Positions 9,475-16,905 of a stretch of 64,000 nt of DNA are shown here, piece after piece. The position numbers were made by a program, and so were the translations under genes. Source of the DNA: Flavobacterium sp. PMTSA4 (GTDB taxonomy: Bacteria; Bacteroidota; Bacteroidia; Flavobacteriales; Flavobacteriaceae); contig NZ_CP134890.1 in assembly GCF_032098525.1 (NCBI RefSeq), positions 1,178,001 to 1,242,000 of the forward strand, written 5' to 3'. Positions within the stretch are counted from its first letter, which is position 1. Each line of letters starts with the position of its first letter. The notes under the pieces are model-generated. The model had not been told where the DNA came from. It ran no database searches and saw nothing but the letters and a program-made list of their open reading frames with translations.

Positions 9475-11694
9475 ATGACTGAAATTGATATTGAAGAAGA
9501 AAACAAAGCTATTGCTCGCGAATACAAAGAATTACTCCGAATAAGTTATCAAACCCTTTCTACAGAAGACAAAAAACTGATTCGAAAGGCTTTTGATGTG
9601 GCTGTTGATGCACACAAAGACCAACGAAGAAAATCTGGTGAAGCTTATATTTTTCATCCTATAGGTGTTGCAAAAATCGTTGCGTCCGAAATTGGATTGG
9701 GTGCTTCAAGTATTGCTGCAGCTTTGATGCATGATGTTGTTGAAGACACTGATGTTACCATCGAAGAGATTGAAAAAATGTTCAATCCGAAGATTGCTCA
9801 TTTGGTAGAAGGATTGACCAAAATTGCTCAGGTTAAAAAGGACATGAACATCTCTATGCAAGCGGAAAATTTCCGTAAGATGCTTTTAACCTTGAATGAT
9901 GATGTTCGGGTTATCCTTATCAAGATTGCTGATCGTTTGCACAACATGCAAACGATGGATTCTATGCCTGATTACAAGCAAGTGAAAATTGCATCTGAGA
10001 CTTTATACATATATGCGCCGCTTGCACACCGATTGGGTTTGTATAACATCAAAACCAAGCTAGAAGATTTAGGATTAAAATATACTGAACCGGAAGTTTA
10101 CAACGAAATTGTAAGCAAAATCAAAGAAACTAAAGAAGAACAAGACGCTTATATCAAATTAGTTTCGGATGTTCTTAAAAAATCATTAGACGAAGAAGGT
10201 GTTGAATATAGCATCAAAGGAAGACCAAAATCTATCTATTCCATACGCCGTAAAATGGCTGCGCAAAACGTTACGTTTGATGAAGTATATGATAAATTTG
10301 CGCTCCGCATCATCTATAAATCCAACTTACACGACGAAAAATTCCTTGCATGGAAAATCTATTCGGTTGTAACCGACCATTATCGTCCTTCACCTAGTAG
10401 ATTGCGCGATTGGATTTCCTCTCCAAAATCTACCGGCTACGAAGCCTTACACATCACCGTGATGGGACCAAAAGGTCGCTGGGTTGAAATTCAAGTGCGT
10501 AGCGAACGTATGGATGAAATTGCAGAAAAAGGTTATGCTGCACATTACAAATACAAACAAGGCGCAACTGAAGAAAGCGGACTTGACACTTGGCTCAACT
10601 TGTTGAAAGAAGCACTGGAAAGCTCCGAATCTAACGCGGTTGATTTTGTGGAAGATTTCAAAATGAACTTGTATGCTAAAGAAATCTTCGTCTTTACACC
10701 AAAAGGAGAAATCAAATCCTTGCCAAAAGGTGCTACTTCGCTTGATTTTGCCTTTAGCATTCACTCTGAAATTGGCGTTAAAACTCGTGGAACCAAAGTA
10801 AACGGTAAACTCGTTCCGCTGAATTATGAATTAAAAAGCGGCGACCAAATTGAAGTCATTACCTCAGTGAATCAAAAGCCGAGTATCAACTGGTTGGACT
10901 ACGTAACTACTTCAAGAGCCAAGAATAAGATTAGAAACGTTCTGAATGAAAACACCAAAAAGATTGCAGAAGAAGGAAGAGAACTCCTAACTCGTAAATT
11001 AAAACACTTAAAAATCACTTTAAACGAAAGTGTTGTTAATGAACTGGTGAATTTCTTCAAATTAAAAACGAGTTTAGATTTATTCTATCGCGTAGGTATT
11101 GGTTCTATTGAGAATCAACAACTAAAAGACTTCGCGGCTCAAAAAGGCAACACGTTTATGAATTTCTTCAAGACGAAAATCAAACGTCCGCCTTCGAATA
11201 ATCCTGATGAAATCAACCGTCCAGAGCTTAGCAGCAATTATGACATGCTTGTATTTGGCGCTGAGAACGACAAACTCGATTATAAACTTGCCAACTGCTG
11301 TAATCCTATTCCTGGCGACGAAGTATTTGGTTTCATCACCATCAATGAAGGCATCAAAGTGCATAAAAAAGACTGCCCTAACGCGATAACCCTTCAATCG
11401 AACTACGCATATCGTATCATGCTTGCGAAATGGATTGACTCCTCGAAACAAGAGTTTAAAGCAACCCTGAAAATCACCGGAATGGACACGCTAGGACTTA
11501 CCAACGAGCTGACTAAAGTGATATCCAACAACATGCATGTGAACATACAAAGTATTTCACTTAGCGGCGAAGCCGGATTGTTTAAAGGACAAGTTTCTGT
11601 TATCGTGCAAAACAACAGCATTCTTAAAAAACTCATCGACAATATTAAAAAAATTGACGGCGTTGATAAAGTAACCCGCGTATATACCAACTAA
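9475..11694 (+). CDS. RelA/SpoT family (p)ppGpp synthetase/hydrolase
   Basis: 739 residues, full length for Rel. Domains in order: HD hydrolase (ALMHDVVEDT, His86-Asp87), synthetase (RPKSIYSIRRKM near 255, GYEALHITV near 318), TGS (EIFVFTPKGEIKSLPKGATS near 405), helical and conserved-cysteine region (ANCCNPIPGDEVFGF near 605) and ACT (about 660-739). Both catalytic halves look intact, so it can probably make and degrade the alarmone (p)ppGpp in response to starvation. It stands alone, with a 63-base gap upstream and an 80-base gap downstream. No TAnnTTTG promoter was seen upstream. Confidence 0.96.
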   Translation: MTEIDIEEENKAIAREYKELLRISYQTLSTEDKKLIRKAFDVAVDAHKDQRRKSGEAYIFHPIGVAKIVASEIGLGASSIAAALMHDVVEDTDVTIEEIEKMFNPKIAHLVEGLTKIAQVKKDMNISMQAENFRKMLLTLNDDVRVILIKIADRLHNMQTMDSMPDYKQVKIASETLYIYAPLAHRLGLYNIKTKLEDLGLKYTEPEVYNEIVSKIKETKEEQDAYIKLVSDVLKKSLDEEGVEYSIKGRPKSIYSIRRKMAAQNVTFDEVYDKFALRIIYKSNLHDEKFLAWKIYSVVTDHYRPSPSRLRDWISSPKSTGYEALHITVMGPKGRWVEIQVRSERMDEIAEKGYAAHYKYKQGATEESGLDTWLNLLKEALESSESNAVDFVEDFKMNLYAKEIFVFTPKGEIKSLPKGATSLDFAFSIHSEIGVKTRGTKVNGKLVPLNYELKSGDQIEVITSVNQKPSINWLDYVTTSRAKNKIRNVLNENTKKIAEEGRELLTRKLKHLKITLNESVVNELVNFFKLKTSLDLFYRVGIGSIENQQLKDFAAQKGNTFMNFFKTKIKRPPSNNPDEINRPELSSNYDMLVFGAENDKLDYKLANCCNPIPGDEVFGFITINEGIKVHKKDCPNAITLQSNYAYRIMLAKWIDSSKQEFKATLKITGMDTLGLTNELTKVISNNMHVNIQSISLSGEAGLFKGQVSVIVQNNSILKKLIDNIKKIDGVDKVTRVYTN

Positions 11695-11762
11695 GCTGTC
11701 GTTATCAACAATGCGTTCAAAACTTTAGCGCTTGAAACTTTCTTAATTTTAATGGAATAACT

Positions 11763-11770
11763 TACCTTTG
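11763..11770 (+). promoter_or_regulatory. Possible -7 element before the Fur-family gene
   Basis: TACCTTTG matches TAnnTTTG, but it ends only 4 bases before the ATG at 11775 and has no TTG at the usual distance (nearest at 11732, spacing 28). If it is real, the mRNA would be almost leaderless. No in-frame ATG follows until far into the protein. Confidence 0.35.
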
Positions 11771-11774
11771 CCAT

Positions 11775-12230
11775 ATGACACTAATTGCATCCGATAATAG
11801 TAAAAATCAAGAGATTGTTAAGTCTGTTTTTACAGCTTATCTTGAAGAAAAAGGCCACCGTAAAACTCCGGAACGCTATGCTATCCTTCAAGAAATATAC
11901 AATAGCGAGGAGCATTTTGATATTGAGCATCTGTATATCAAAATGAAAAATAAAAACTATCGCGTTTCCCGTGCTACGTTATACAATACTATTGAATTGC
12001 TTTTGGATTGCAAGTTGGTGCGTAAACATCAGTTTGGGCAAAACCAAGCGCACTATGAAAAATCGTATTTTGACAAGCAGCACGACCATATTATCATGAC
12101 GGATACCGGAGATGTGATTGAGTTTTGCGACCCAAGGATTCAAACGATTAAAAAAACCATTGAAGAGATATTTGACATCGATATTCAAAACCATTCGCTG
12201 TATTTCTACGGCACCAAAAAGCAAAAGTAA
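11775..12230 (+). CDS. Fur family transcriptional regulator
   Basis: 151 residues, typical Fur length. The N-terminal winged-helix domain shows KTPERYAILQEIY and the recognition helix region VSRATLYNTIELL. The C-terminal dimer/metal domain keeps the His-rich stretch KQHDHIIMTDTGDVIEFCDP. Only one Cys is present there and the structural CxxC pairs are missing, so it is a Fur variant lacking the Cys4 zinc site. Which metal or stress it senses (iron, zinc or peroxide) cannot be read from sequence. It is followed by a small membrane protein and purA on the same strand. Confidence 0.9.
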   Translation: MTLIASDNSKNQEIVKSVFTAYLEEKGHRKTPERYAILQEIYNSEEHFDIEHLYIKMKNKNYRVSRATLYNTIELLLDCKLVRKHQFGQNQAHYEKSYFDKQHDHIIMTDTGDVIEFCDPRIQTIKKTIEEIFDIDIQNHSLYFYGTKKQK

Positions 12231-12237
12231 ATAGCCC

Positions 12238-12453
12238 ATGACCAGTAAACAGTATTTTGTAAGAACATTTATTTTCGTATTCATCTTCTATACGGTTTAC
12301 AAATTCGTCGGACAAATTATCATCGACTATACCAGCATCAAAATTCCATTCATCCTAAAAACATTAGCTATAGGATTTGTGGTTGCAGCTGTTTTAGGCG
12401 GCATAAATTATTTTGCAAAATTTAACTTCTTCAACGGAAAAAGAAAAGAATAA
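12238..12453 (+). CDS. Small membrane protein of unknown function
   Basis: 71 residues with two predicted membrane segments: about 8-27 (RTFIFVFIFYTVYKFVGQII) and about 39-59 (ILKTLAIGFVVAAVLGGI), ending in a basic tail KRKE. I do not recognise the family. It begins 7 bases after the Fur-like gene and ends 33 bases before purA, so it is probably cotranscribed. The membrane segments and tight spacing suggest a real gene; no function can be assigned. Confidence 0.7.
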   Translation: MTSKQYFVRTFIFVFIFYTVYKFVGQIIIDYTSIKIPFILKTLAIGFVVAAVLGGINYFAKFNFFNGKRKE

Positions 12454-12486
12454 CTACCTAATATACACATCAAACAAGAACACACA

Positions 12487-13758
12487 ATGACTGTAGATTT
12501 ACTACTCGGATTACAATGGGGAGACGAAGGAAAAGGAAAAATAGTTGACGTATTAACCTCGAAATACGACATCATCGCGCGCTTTCAAGGCGGTCCAAAC
12601 GCAGGACATACCCTAGAATTTGACGGAATTAAACATGTATTGCGTACCATTCCTTCGGGGATATTTCACAGCAATAATGTAAACATTATCGGGAACGGCG
12701 TGGTGATAGATCCAGTAGTTTTTAAACAAGAAATTGACGGATTGGCCAAGTTTAACCTTGATTTGAAGTCGAAATTAATCATTTCGCGTAAAGCACATTT
12801 AATTTTACCAACGCACAGACTACTTGATGCTGCTTCTGAAGCGGCAAAAGGCAAAGCAAAAATTGGTTCAACCTTGAAAGGTATTGGTCCAACCTATATG
12901 GACAAAACCGGAAGAAACGGACTTAGAGTTGGCGATATAGAATTGGCCGATTTTAAAGAAAGATACCGCGCACTAGCCGACAAACACGAAGCAATGATTG
13001 CCTTTTACAACGTTGACATTCAATACAACCTAGAAGAATTAGAGAAAGAATTCTTTGAAGCCATCAAAGATTTACAAAAACTCAACTTTATAGACAGCGA
13101 AGAATACCTGGCACAAGCGCAAAAAAACGGAAAATCTATTTTATGCGAAGGAGCACAAGGTTCGTTGTTGGATGTTGACTTTGGAACCTATCCGTTTGTA
13201 ACCTCATCCAACACTACGGCTGCCGGCGCTTGCACCGGACTTGGAATTGCCCCAAACAAAATCAAAGAAGTATTCGGAATCTTCAAAGCCTATACTACTC
13301 GTGTGGGTTCGGGTCCATTTCCAACCGAAGATTTTGGCGATGCAGGCGATATCATGGCGAAAGTAGGTAACGAATTTGGCTCAGTAACCGGAAGAAAGCG
13401 TAGATGTGGCTGGTTAGATCTGGTTGCTCTTAAATATGCCATCCAAGTTAACGGTGTAACCCAGTTAATGATGATGAAAGGCGACGTACTTTCGGGATTT
13501 GATACGCTAAAAGTGTGTACTGCCTACAACTATAAAGGCGAAGTAATTCATCATTTACCTTACAACATTGAAGAAGAAAATGTAACCCCTATTTATACCG
13601 AAATCAAAGGTTGGAAAGCCGATTTAACCGGAATGACCACTTATGACGAGCTGCCACAAGCACTAAAAGACTACATCAGCTTTATTGAAGCCGCCGTAGA
13701 AGTGCCAATCAGCATCGTATCGGTTGGTCCTGACAGGAAACAAACCATCACACGATAA
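12487..13758 (+). CDS. purA: Adenylosuccinate synthase
   Basis: 423 residues, standard length. It begins with the GTP-binding P-loop-like motif LQWGDEGKGKIVD (residues 9-21, catalytic Asp and Lys region) and GPNAGHT follows near 36. Other conserved blocks are KGIGPTYMDK, EGAQGSLLDVDFGTYPFVTSS and VGSGPFPTE. It joins IMP and aspartate with GTP hydrolysis to form adenylosuccinate, the first committed step to AMP, in the cytoplasm. It closes the Fur-membrane protein-purA group and is followed by a clear intrinsic terminator. Confidence 0.98.
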   Translation: MTVDLLLGLQWGDEGKGKIVDVLTSKYDIIARFQGGPNAGHTLEFDGIKHVLRTIPSGIFHSNNVNIIGNGVVIDPVVFKQEIDGLAKFNLDLKSKLIISRKAHLILPTHRLLDAASEAAKGKAKIGSTLKGIGPTYMDKTGRNGLRVGDIELADFKERYRALADKHEAMIAFYNVDIQYNLEELEKEFFEAIKDLQKLNFIDSEEYLAQAQKNGKSILCEGAQGSLLDVDFGTYPFVTSSNTTAAGACTGLGIAPNKIKEVFGIFKAYTTRVGSGPFPTEDFGDAGDIMAKVGNEFGSVTGRKRRCGWLDLVALKYAIQVNGVTQLMMMKGDVLSGFDTLKVCTAYNYKGEVIHHLPYNIEEENVTPIYTEIKGWKADLTGMTTYDELPQALKDYISFIEAAVEVPISIVSVGPDRKQTITR

Positions 13759-13780
13759 GGAAGTAGTAACTTATTTATAG

Positions 13781-13816
13781 AAAAAAACCTTTTACTGAGT
13801 AAAAGGTTTTTTTTAT
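13781..13816 (+). terminator. Intrinsic terminator after purA
   Basis: AAACCTTTTACTGAGTAAAA forms a stem with the following AGGTTT, and the 3' arm continues into a run of eight T. It starts 23 bases after the purA stop. Confidence 0.85.
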
Positions 13817-13881
13817 GCCTGAAACATTTTGATGAAAGCATAGAAAAAGTGACTTTTCAGCATTTTCAAGGCTTTGTAGCC

Positions 13882-14049
13882 TTCAACAAAGCTTCCGTGT
13901 CATTCAATAAAGCTTCCGTGTGCTTCATTACTTCTTCCGTTGGTTTCAACAATTCTTCCGTTTGCATCAATACGTCTTCCGTGTTCTTCAATAATGCTTC
14001 CGTAGGTTTCAAAAATATTTCGTAAACCTTCAAAATATTTTCCGTAGTA
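13882..14049. repeat. Eight tandem 21-bp degenerate repeats
   Basis: Eight units begin exactly every 21 bases (13882, 13903, 13924, 13945, 13966, 13987, 14008, 14029). The loose consensus is TTCAAnAAnnCTTCCGTnnn; TTC at unit positions 1-3 and TTCCGT near 12-17 are best conserved. A ninth, 17-base unit with a 4-base deletion precedes them (13865-13881). On the minus strand one frame is open from 14054 to a TGA at 13866 and reads as heptads such as TEALLKN, TEDVLMQ, TEELLKP, TEEVMKH, TEALLND. The plus strand also has an open frame of FNKASVS-type heptads. Neither frame has a convincing ATG start. This is the main content of the 390-base gap between purA and the next gene. Confidence 0.85.
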
Positions 14050-14100
14050 TTTTTTTACATTTTTTTAGCCTTCAGAGATACAACCTATTAATCTTTTCTT

Positions 14101-14108
14101 TATGTTTG
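14101..14108 (+). promoter_or_regulatory. Probable -7 promoter element of the coiled-coil protein gene
   Basis: TATGTTTG matches TAnnTTTG exactly and lies 40 bases before the ATG at 14149. No TTG sits at the expected -33 spacing, so only half of the promoter is recognisable. Confidence 0.5.
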
Positions 14109-14148
14109 ATTATTGTAACTGAATACTCACTTATAAACCGACCTTACC

Positions 14149-14838
14149 ATGAAGAAAAAAGAAGCCGTTCGCCTTTACAAGTTCTCTGACGCCACTTTGG
14201 TAACCAAGTCTCTTGAAAAACTTGCTTTTATAAAAAGAGACGAAGCTGAATTTGATAAATACAATATTACTGCTGTAAAAAGAGAAGCTTTGAAAGCCGA
14301 AGTTGAAGCTTTTTCGGAACTTGAAACTGATGTTGAAGCCTTACAAGACCAAGTTGAACGCACTGAATTGAAGGATAAAAAAGCCGAAGAAATTCGTGTA
14401 AACGTTCGCGAAGTAATGTCGAGCGTTGAATTAGTGTATGCTGTAGACAGCGCTAAGTATAAAAAGTTTGGCACAGAATCTCTTTCTCGTCAAACTGATT
14501 CTGAATTGTTAATCACTGCCAAAAGAGTGGTTCGCGTGGGTACAGAAATGCTTCCGGTGCTTTCTGAACATGGTTTAACTGCTGATGAATTGTCTAAAAT
14601 TACTGATTTAGCTAATGAATTTATGGATTTAATTGTTGACCAACACGTAGAAATTGGTGAAAGAGATATTAAACAAGAAGACCGCGTTGAAGCTGGCAAT
14701 GCTATTTATAGTGTTTTGATAAAATATACCAATCTTGGGCAAGCCATTTGGATTGATAAAGATACCGCTAAGCATAATGACTATGTGATGTATAACACAC
14801 ATACCGGCGAAGCTCCTGAAGACGGCGACGCTGCCTAA
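14149..14838 (+). CDS. Coiled-coil protein of unknown function
   Basis: 229 residues, no signal peptide or membrane segment, highly charged. Residues about 45-90 (KREALKAEVEAFSELETD, then VEALQDQVERTELKDKKAEE) have heptad periodicity and should form a coiled coil; the remaining C-terminal part is also predicted helical and ends acidic (PEDGDAA). I do not recognise the family. It is a single gene flanked by the 21-bp repeat array upstream and a bidirectional terminator downstream. A structural or scaffold role is possible, but nothing in the sequence shows an activity. Confidence 0.8.
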   Translation: MKKKEAVRLYKFSDATLVTKSLEKLAFIKRDEAEFDKYNITAVKREALKAEVEAFSELETDVEALQDQVERTELKDKKAEEIRVNVREVMSSVELVYAVDSAKYKKFGTESLSRQTDSELLITAKRVVRVGTEMLPVLSEHGLTADELSKITDLANEFMDLIVDQHVEIGERDIKQEDRVEAGNAIYSVLIKYTNLGQAIWIDKDTAKHNDYVMYNTHTGEAPEDGDAA

Positions 14839-14847
14839 CAGTACTAA

Positions 14848-14880
14848 AAAACCCTTTCTGTTGAAGAAAGGGTTTTGTTT
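14848..14880. terminator. Bidirectional intrinsic terminator
   Basis: The stem AACCCTTTCT / AGAAAGGGTT with a short loop (TTGA region) is flanked by A-runs on the left and T-runs on the right. It can therefore end transcripts from the coiled-coil gene (plus) and from the alpha-amylase gene (minus), which converge here. Confidence 0.8.
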
Positions 14881-14892
14881 TTATTGATATTC

Positions 14893-16764
14893 TTATAGCT
14901 TAAATATAAAACTCTCGCTTGGTTTGATTTTTACTTTGATGATGCCGCGTCCGTCTTTTACTTCTAGCGTTGAAGTTTCGTGGTTATACAACTGGTCGGT
15001 TACTTTATAGTCGCCGTCATTCAGGTTCCATTTTTGAATAACATCTTCGGGTACAATCAAATCAACATGACTGGTGGTAACCCACGAGCAATTGGCAATG
15101 ACGATGAGTTTTTCTTTGTTATCCCAGCGTACAAACGAGTACAATCCTGGGTCATATTCTTTAGTTTCGTTTCTATTCACGGTTTGGATTTCCTGATACT
15201 TGCCCATCATCGCACTGCTGTTGATGGTGAAGTTCAATAATCGGGCGTAGAAATCTCTGAGCGCTTTTTCGCTTTCGGATAATTGTCCGCCGTCAAATTT
15301 TCCGCCGTTCATCCAACGTTGATGGTGAGGTACACCAATATAATCAAAAATTGAAGTTCTAGTTGGCTTGCCAAAACCAGCGTCTTCGTTGCCGGGTTCG
15401 CCTACTTCTTGCCCAAAATAAATCATGGTTGGCGACGTGCTGATGGTTGCCGAGATGACCATAAGCGGTTTTCCTTTTTCGGGCGTTCCTGCAAAGGCTG
15501 GACTTGCTAATCGCTGTTCGTCATGATTGTCTAAGAAGTGCAACATGTGGTGTTCTATGTCGGTCATGTTGCTTTGGATGTCAGATAACGGATCAGGCAG
15601 GGTTTGCCCGTGTATTACGGCTTTCAATAAGTCATAAGTCTCAACCTTGTCGTATAAGTAGTCCATCAATCCGAGTTTGATGTAGTTGCGGTACTCTTTT
15701 GGGTTGTATACTTCGGCTAAAAGGAAGGCATCAGAGTCTTGCATCTTGATGGCAGAGTTCATGTAGCTCCAAAATTCGTAAGGAACCATCTCGGCCATGT
15801 CGTATCGGAAGCCGTCAACGCCTTTTGCTATCCAGTAAAGCGCAATATCGCGGAATTTTTTCCAGCTATTCGGAACGTCTTTTCCTTGCCAGAACTCGTA
15901 GTGTGCTTTGAAATCTTTTTTATCAAAACCTTCAGGCAGTTCTGGGAAGTCTTTCGAACCGTCGGGCTTGATGCCGTAGTTTACTTTTACGGTTTCATAC
16001 CAATCGTTGATGTCTGGCTTGGCAAGGCGCGAACCATTTCCGGTCCATTTGGCAGGAAACTCTTTGAATTTACCATCAATCAAAGGATTTTTTTCGCCAT
16101 TCAAAGGTTTGTAGCTATCAGAGGTTGGTACTTCAAAAGCTTTACCAGGTATATAATAGAAGTTGTTGTCTCTTTTATATTCTACCGAAGTGTCATCGTT
16201 TGCTCCGAAGTCTTTTACGCCTTTTGGGTTGCTTAAACTATGATAATTACGCGCGATATGATTAGGAACAATATCGATGATGACTTTTAGTCCGTTGGCA
16301 TGCGTTCTTTTCACCAAAGCTTCAAATTCTTGTAAACGCTTGGCAGGATTAACAGCCAAATCAGGATTAACGTTGTAGTAATCTTTAACCGCATACGGAC
16401 TTCCGGCACGTCCTTTCACCACGTCTGGGTCATCATTCGAGATGCCATATTTAGTATAATCTCTGATGACATCGTGATGCGGAACGCCAGTATACCAAAT
16501 GTGGGTTACGCCTAGTTTTTTGATTTCGGATAAGGCTTTATCGGTGAAATCATTGAACTTCCCTACTCCATTTTCTTCAATGGTTCCCCATGGTTTGTTG
16601 GTGGTGACTTTGTTTCCGAATAATCGGGTGAATACTTGATATACTACGGCCTTTTTTGGCTTGCTTTCGGGTAATGGTTGCGTCATGTTGGGCTTGTTTT
16701 GGGCAAAATTCAAACTTGCAGAAAAGATACTTATGGCTACTATAAGTCTTGCGCTTTTTTTCAT
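14893..16764 (-). CDS. Secreted alpha-amylase family glycoside hydrolase (GH13)
   Basis: 623 residues with a signal peptide ending near FAQ (residue 21). The four GH13 regions are visible: DIVPNH (164-169), GFRYDMAEM with nucleophile Asp322, LLAEVYNP with acid/base Glu351, and FLDNHDEQR with the stabilising Asp415. After the barrel (about residue 515 on) comes a beta-sandwich domain C. It should hydrolyse alpha-1,4-glucans such as starch or maltodextrin outside the cytoplasm. No T9SS domain is present, so it is probably periplasmic. It is a single gene, with no SusC/SusD pair beside it. A CAAATATA (-7 on the minus strand) lies at 16808-16815. Confidence 0.94.
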   Translation of the reverse strand: MKKSARLIVAISIFSASLNFAQNKPNMTQPLPESKPKKAVVYQVFTRLFGNKVTTNKPWGTIEENGVGKFNDFTDKALSEIKKLGVTHIWYTGVPHHDVIRDYTKYGISNDDPDVVKGRAGSPYAVKDYYNVNPDLAVNPAKRLQEFEALVKRTHANGLKVIIDIVPNHIARNYHSLSNPKGVKDFGANDDTSVEYKRDNNFYYIPGKAFEVPTSDSYKPLNGEKNPLIDGKFKEFPAKWTGNGSRLAKPDINDWYETVKVNYGIKPDGSKDFPELPEGFDKKDFKAHYEFWQGKDVPNSWKKFRDIALYWIAKGVDGFRYDMAEMVPYEFWSYMNSAIKMQDSDAFLLAEVYNPKEYRNYIKLGLMDYLYDKVETYDLLKAVIHGQTLPDPLSDIQSNMTDIEHHMLHFLDNHDEQRLASPAFAGTPEKGKPLMVISATISTSPTMIYFGQEVGEPGNEDAGFGKPTRTSIFDYIGVPHHQRWMNGGKFDGGQLSESEKALRDFYARLLNFTINSSAMMGKYQEIQTVNRNETKEYDPGLYSFVRWDNKEKLIVIANCSWVTTSHVDLIVPEDVIQKWNLNDGDYKVTDQLYNHETSTLEVKDGRGIIKVKIKPSESFIFKL

Positions 16765-16807
16765 AGTGGTTACTCTGGCTTCACTTTGATTTATGAAGAC
16801 ATAGTCA

Positions 16808-16815
16808 CAAATATA
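16808..16815 (-). promoter_or_regulatory. Probable -7 promoter element of the alpha-amylase gene
   Basis: CAAATATA on the plus strand is TATATTTG on the minus strand, an exact TAnnTTTG match, 43 bases upstream of the ATG at 16764. No clear TTG partner was seen. Confidence 0.45.
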
Positions 16816-16880
16816 GAGAATAGATTGAATGTTGAAACATAAATTATTCTTAATTCCGTATCCTATTGGTTCTAAATTCC

Positions 16881-16888
16881 TAAATTTG
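16881..16888 (+). promoter_or_regulatory. Probable -7 promoter element of the OstA-like gene
   Basis: TAAATTTG matches TAnnTTTG and ends 17 bases before the TTG start at 16906. The only nearby TTG (16866) is too close for a normal -33 element. Confidence 0.45.
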
Positions 16889-16905
16889 ACAAAAATTTTT
16901 ACCGC

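Noticed and set aside
10447..11690. Minus-strand ORFs of 71-109 residues opposite the RelA/SpoT gene
   Set aside because: The plus frame carries all Rel motifs; the antisense products have no known domain.
13882..14049. CRISPR array
   Set aside because: The repeats are contiguous 21-bp degenerate units without spacers and without cas genes nearby.
14893..16764. Polysaccharide utilisation locus around the alpha-amylase
   Set aside because: No SusC/SusD pair or regulator lies next to the gene; it is a single gene.
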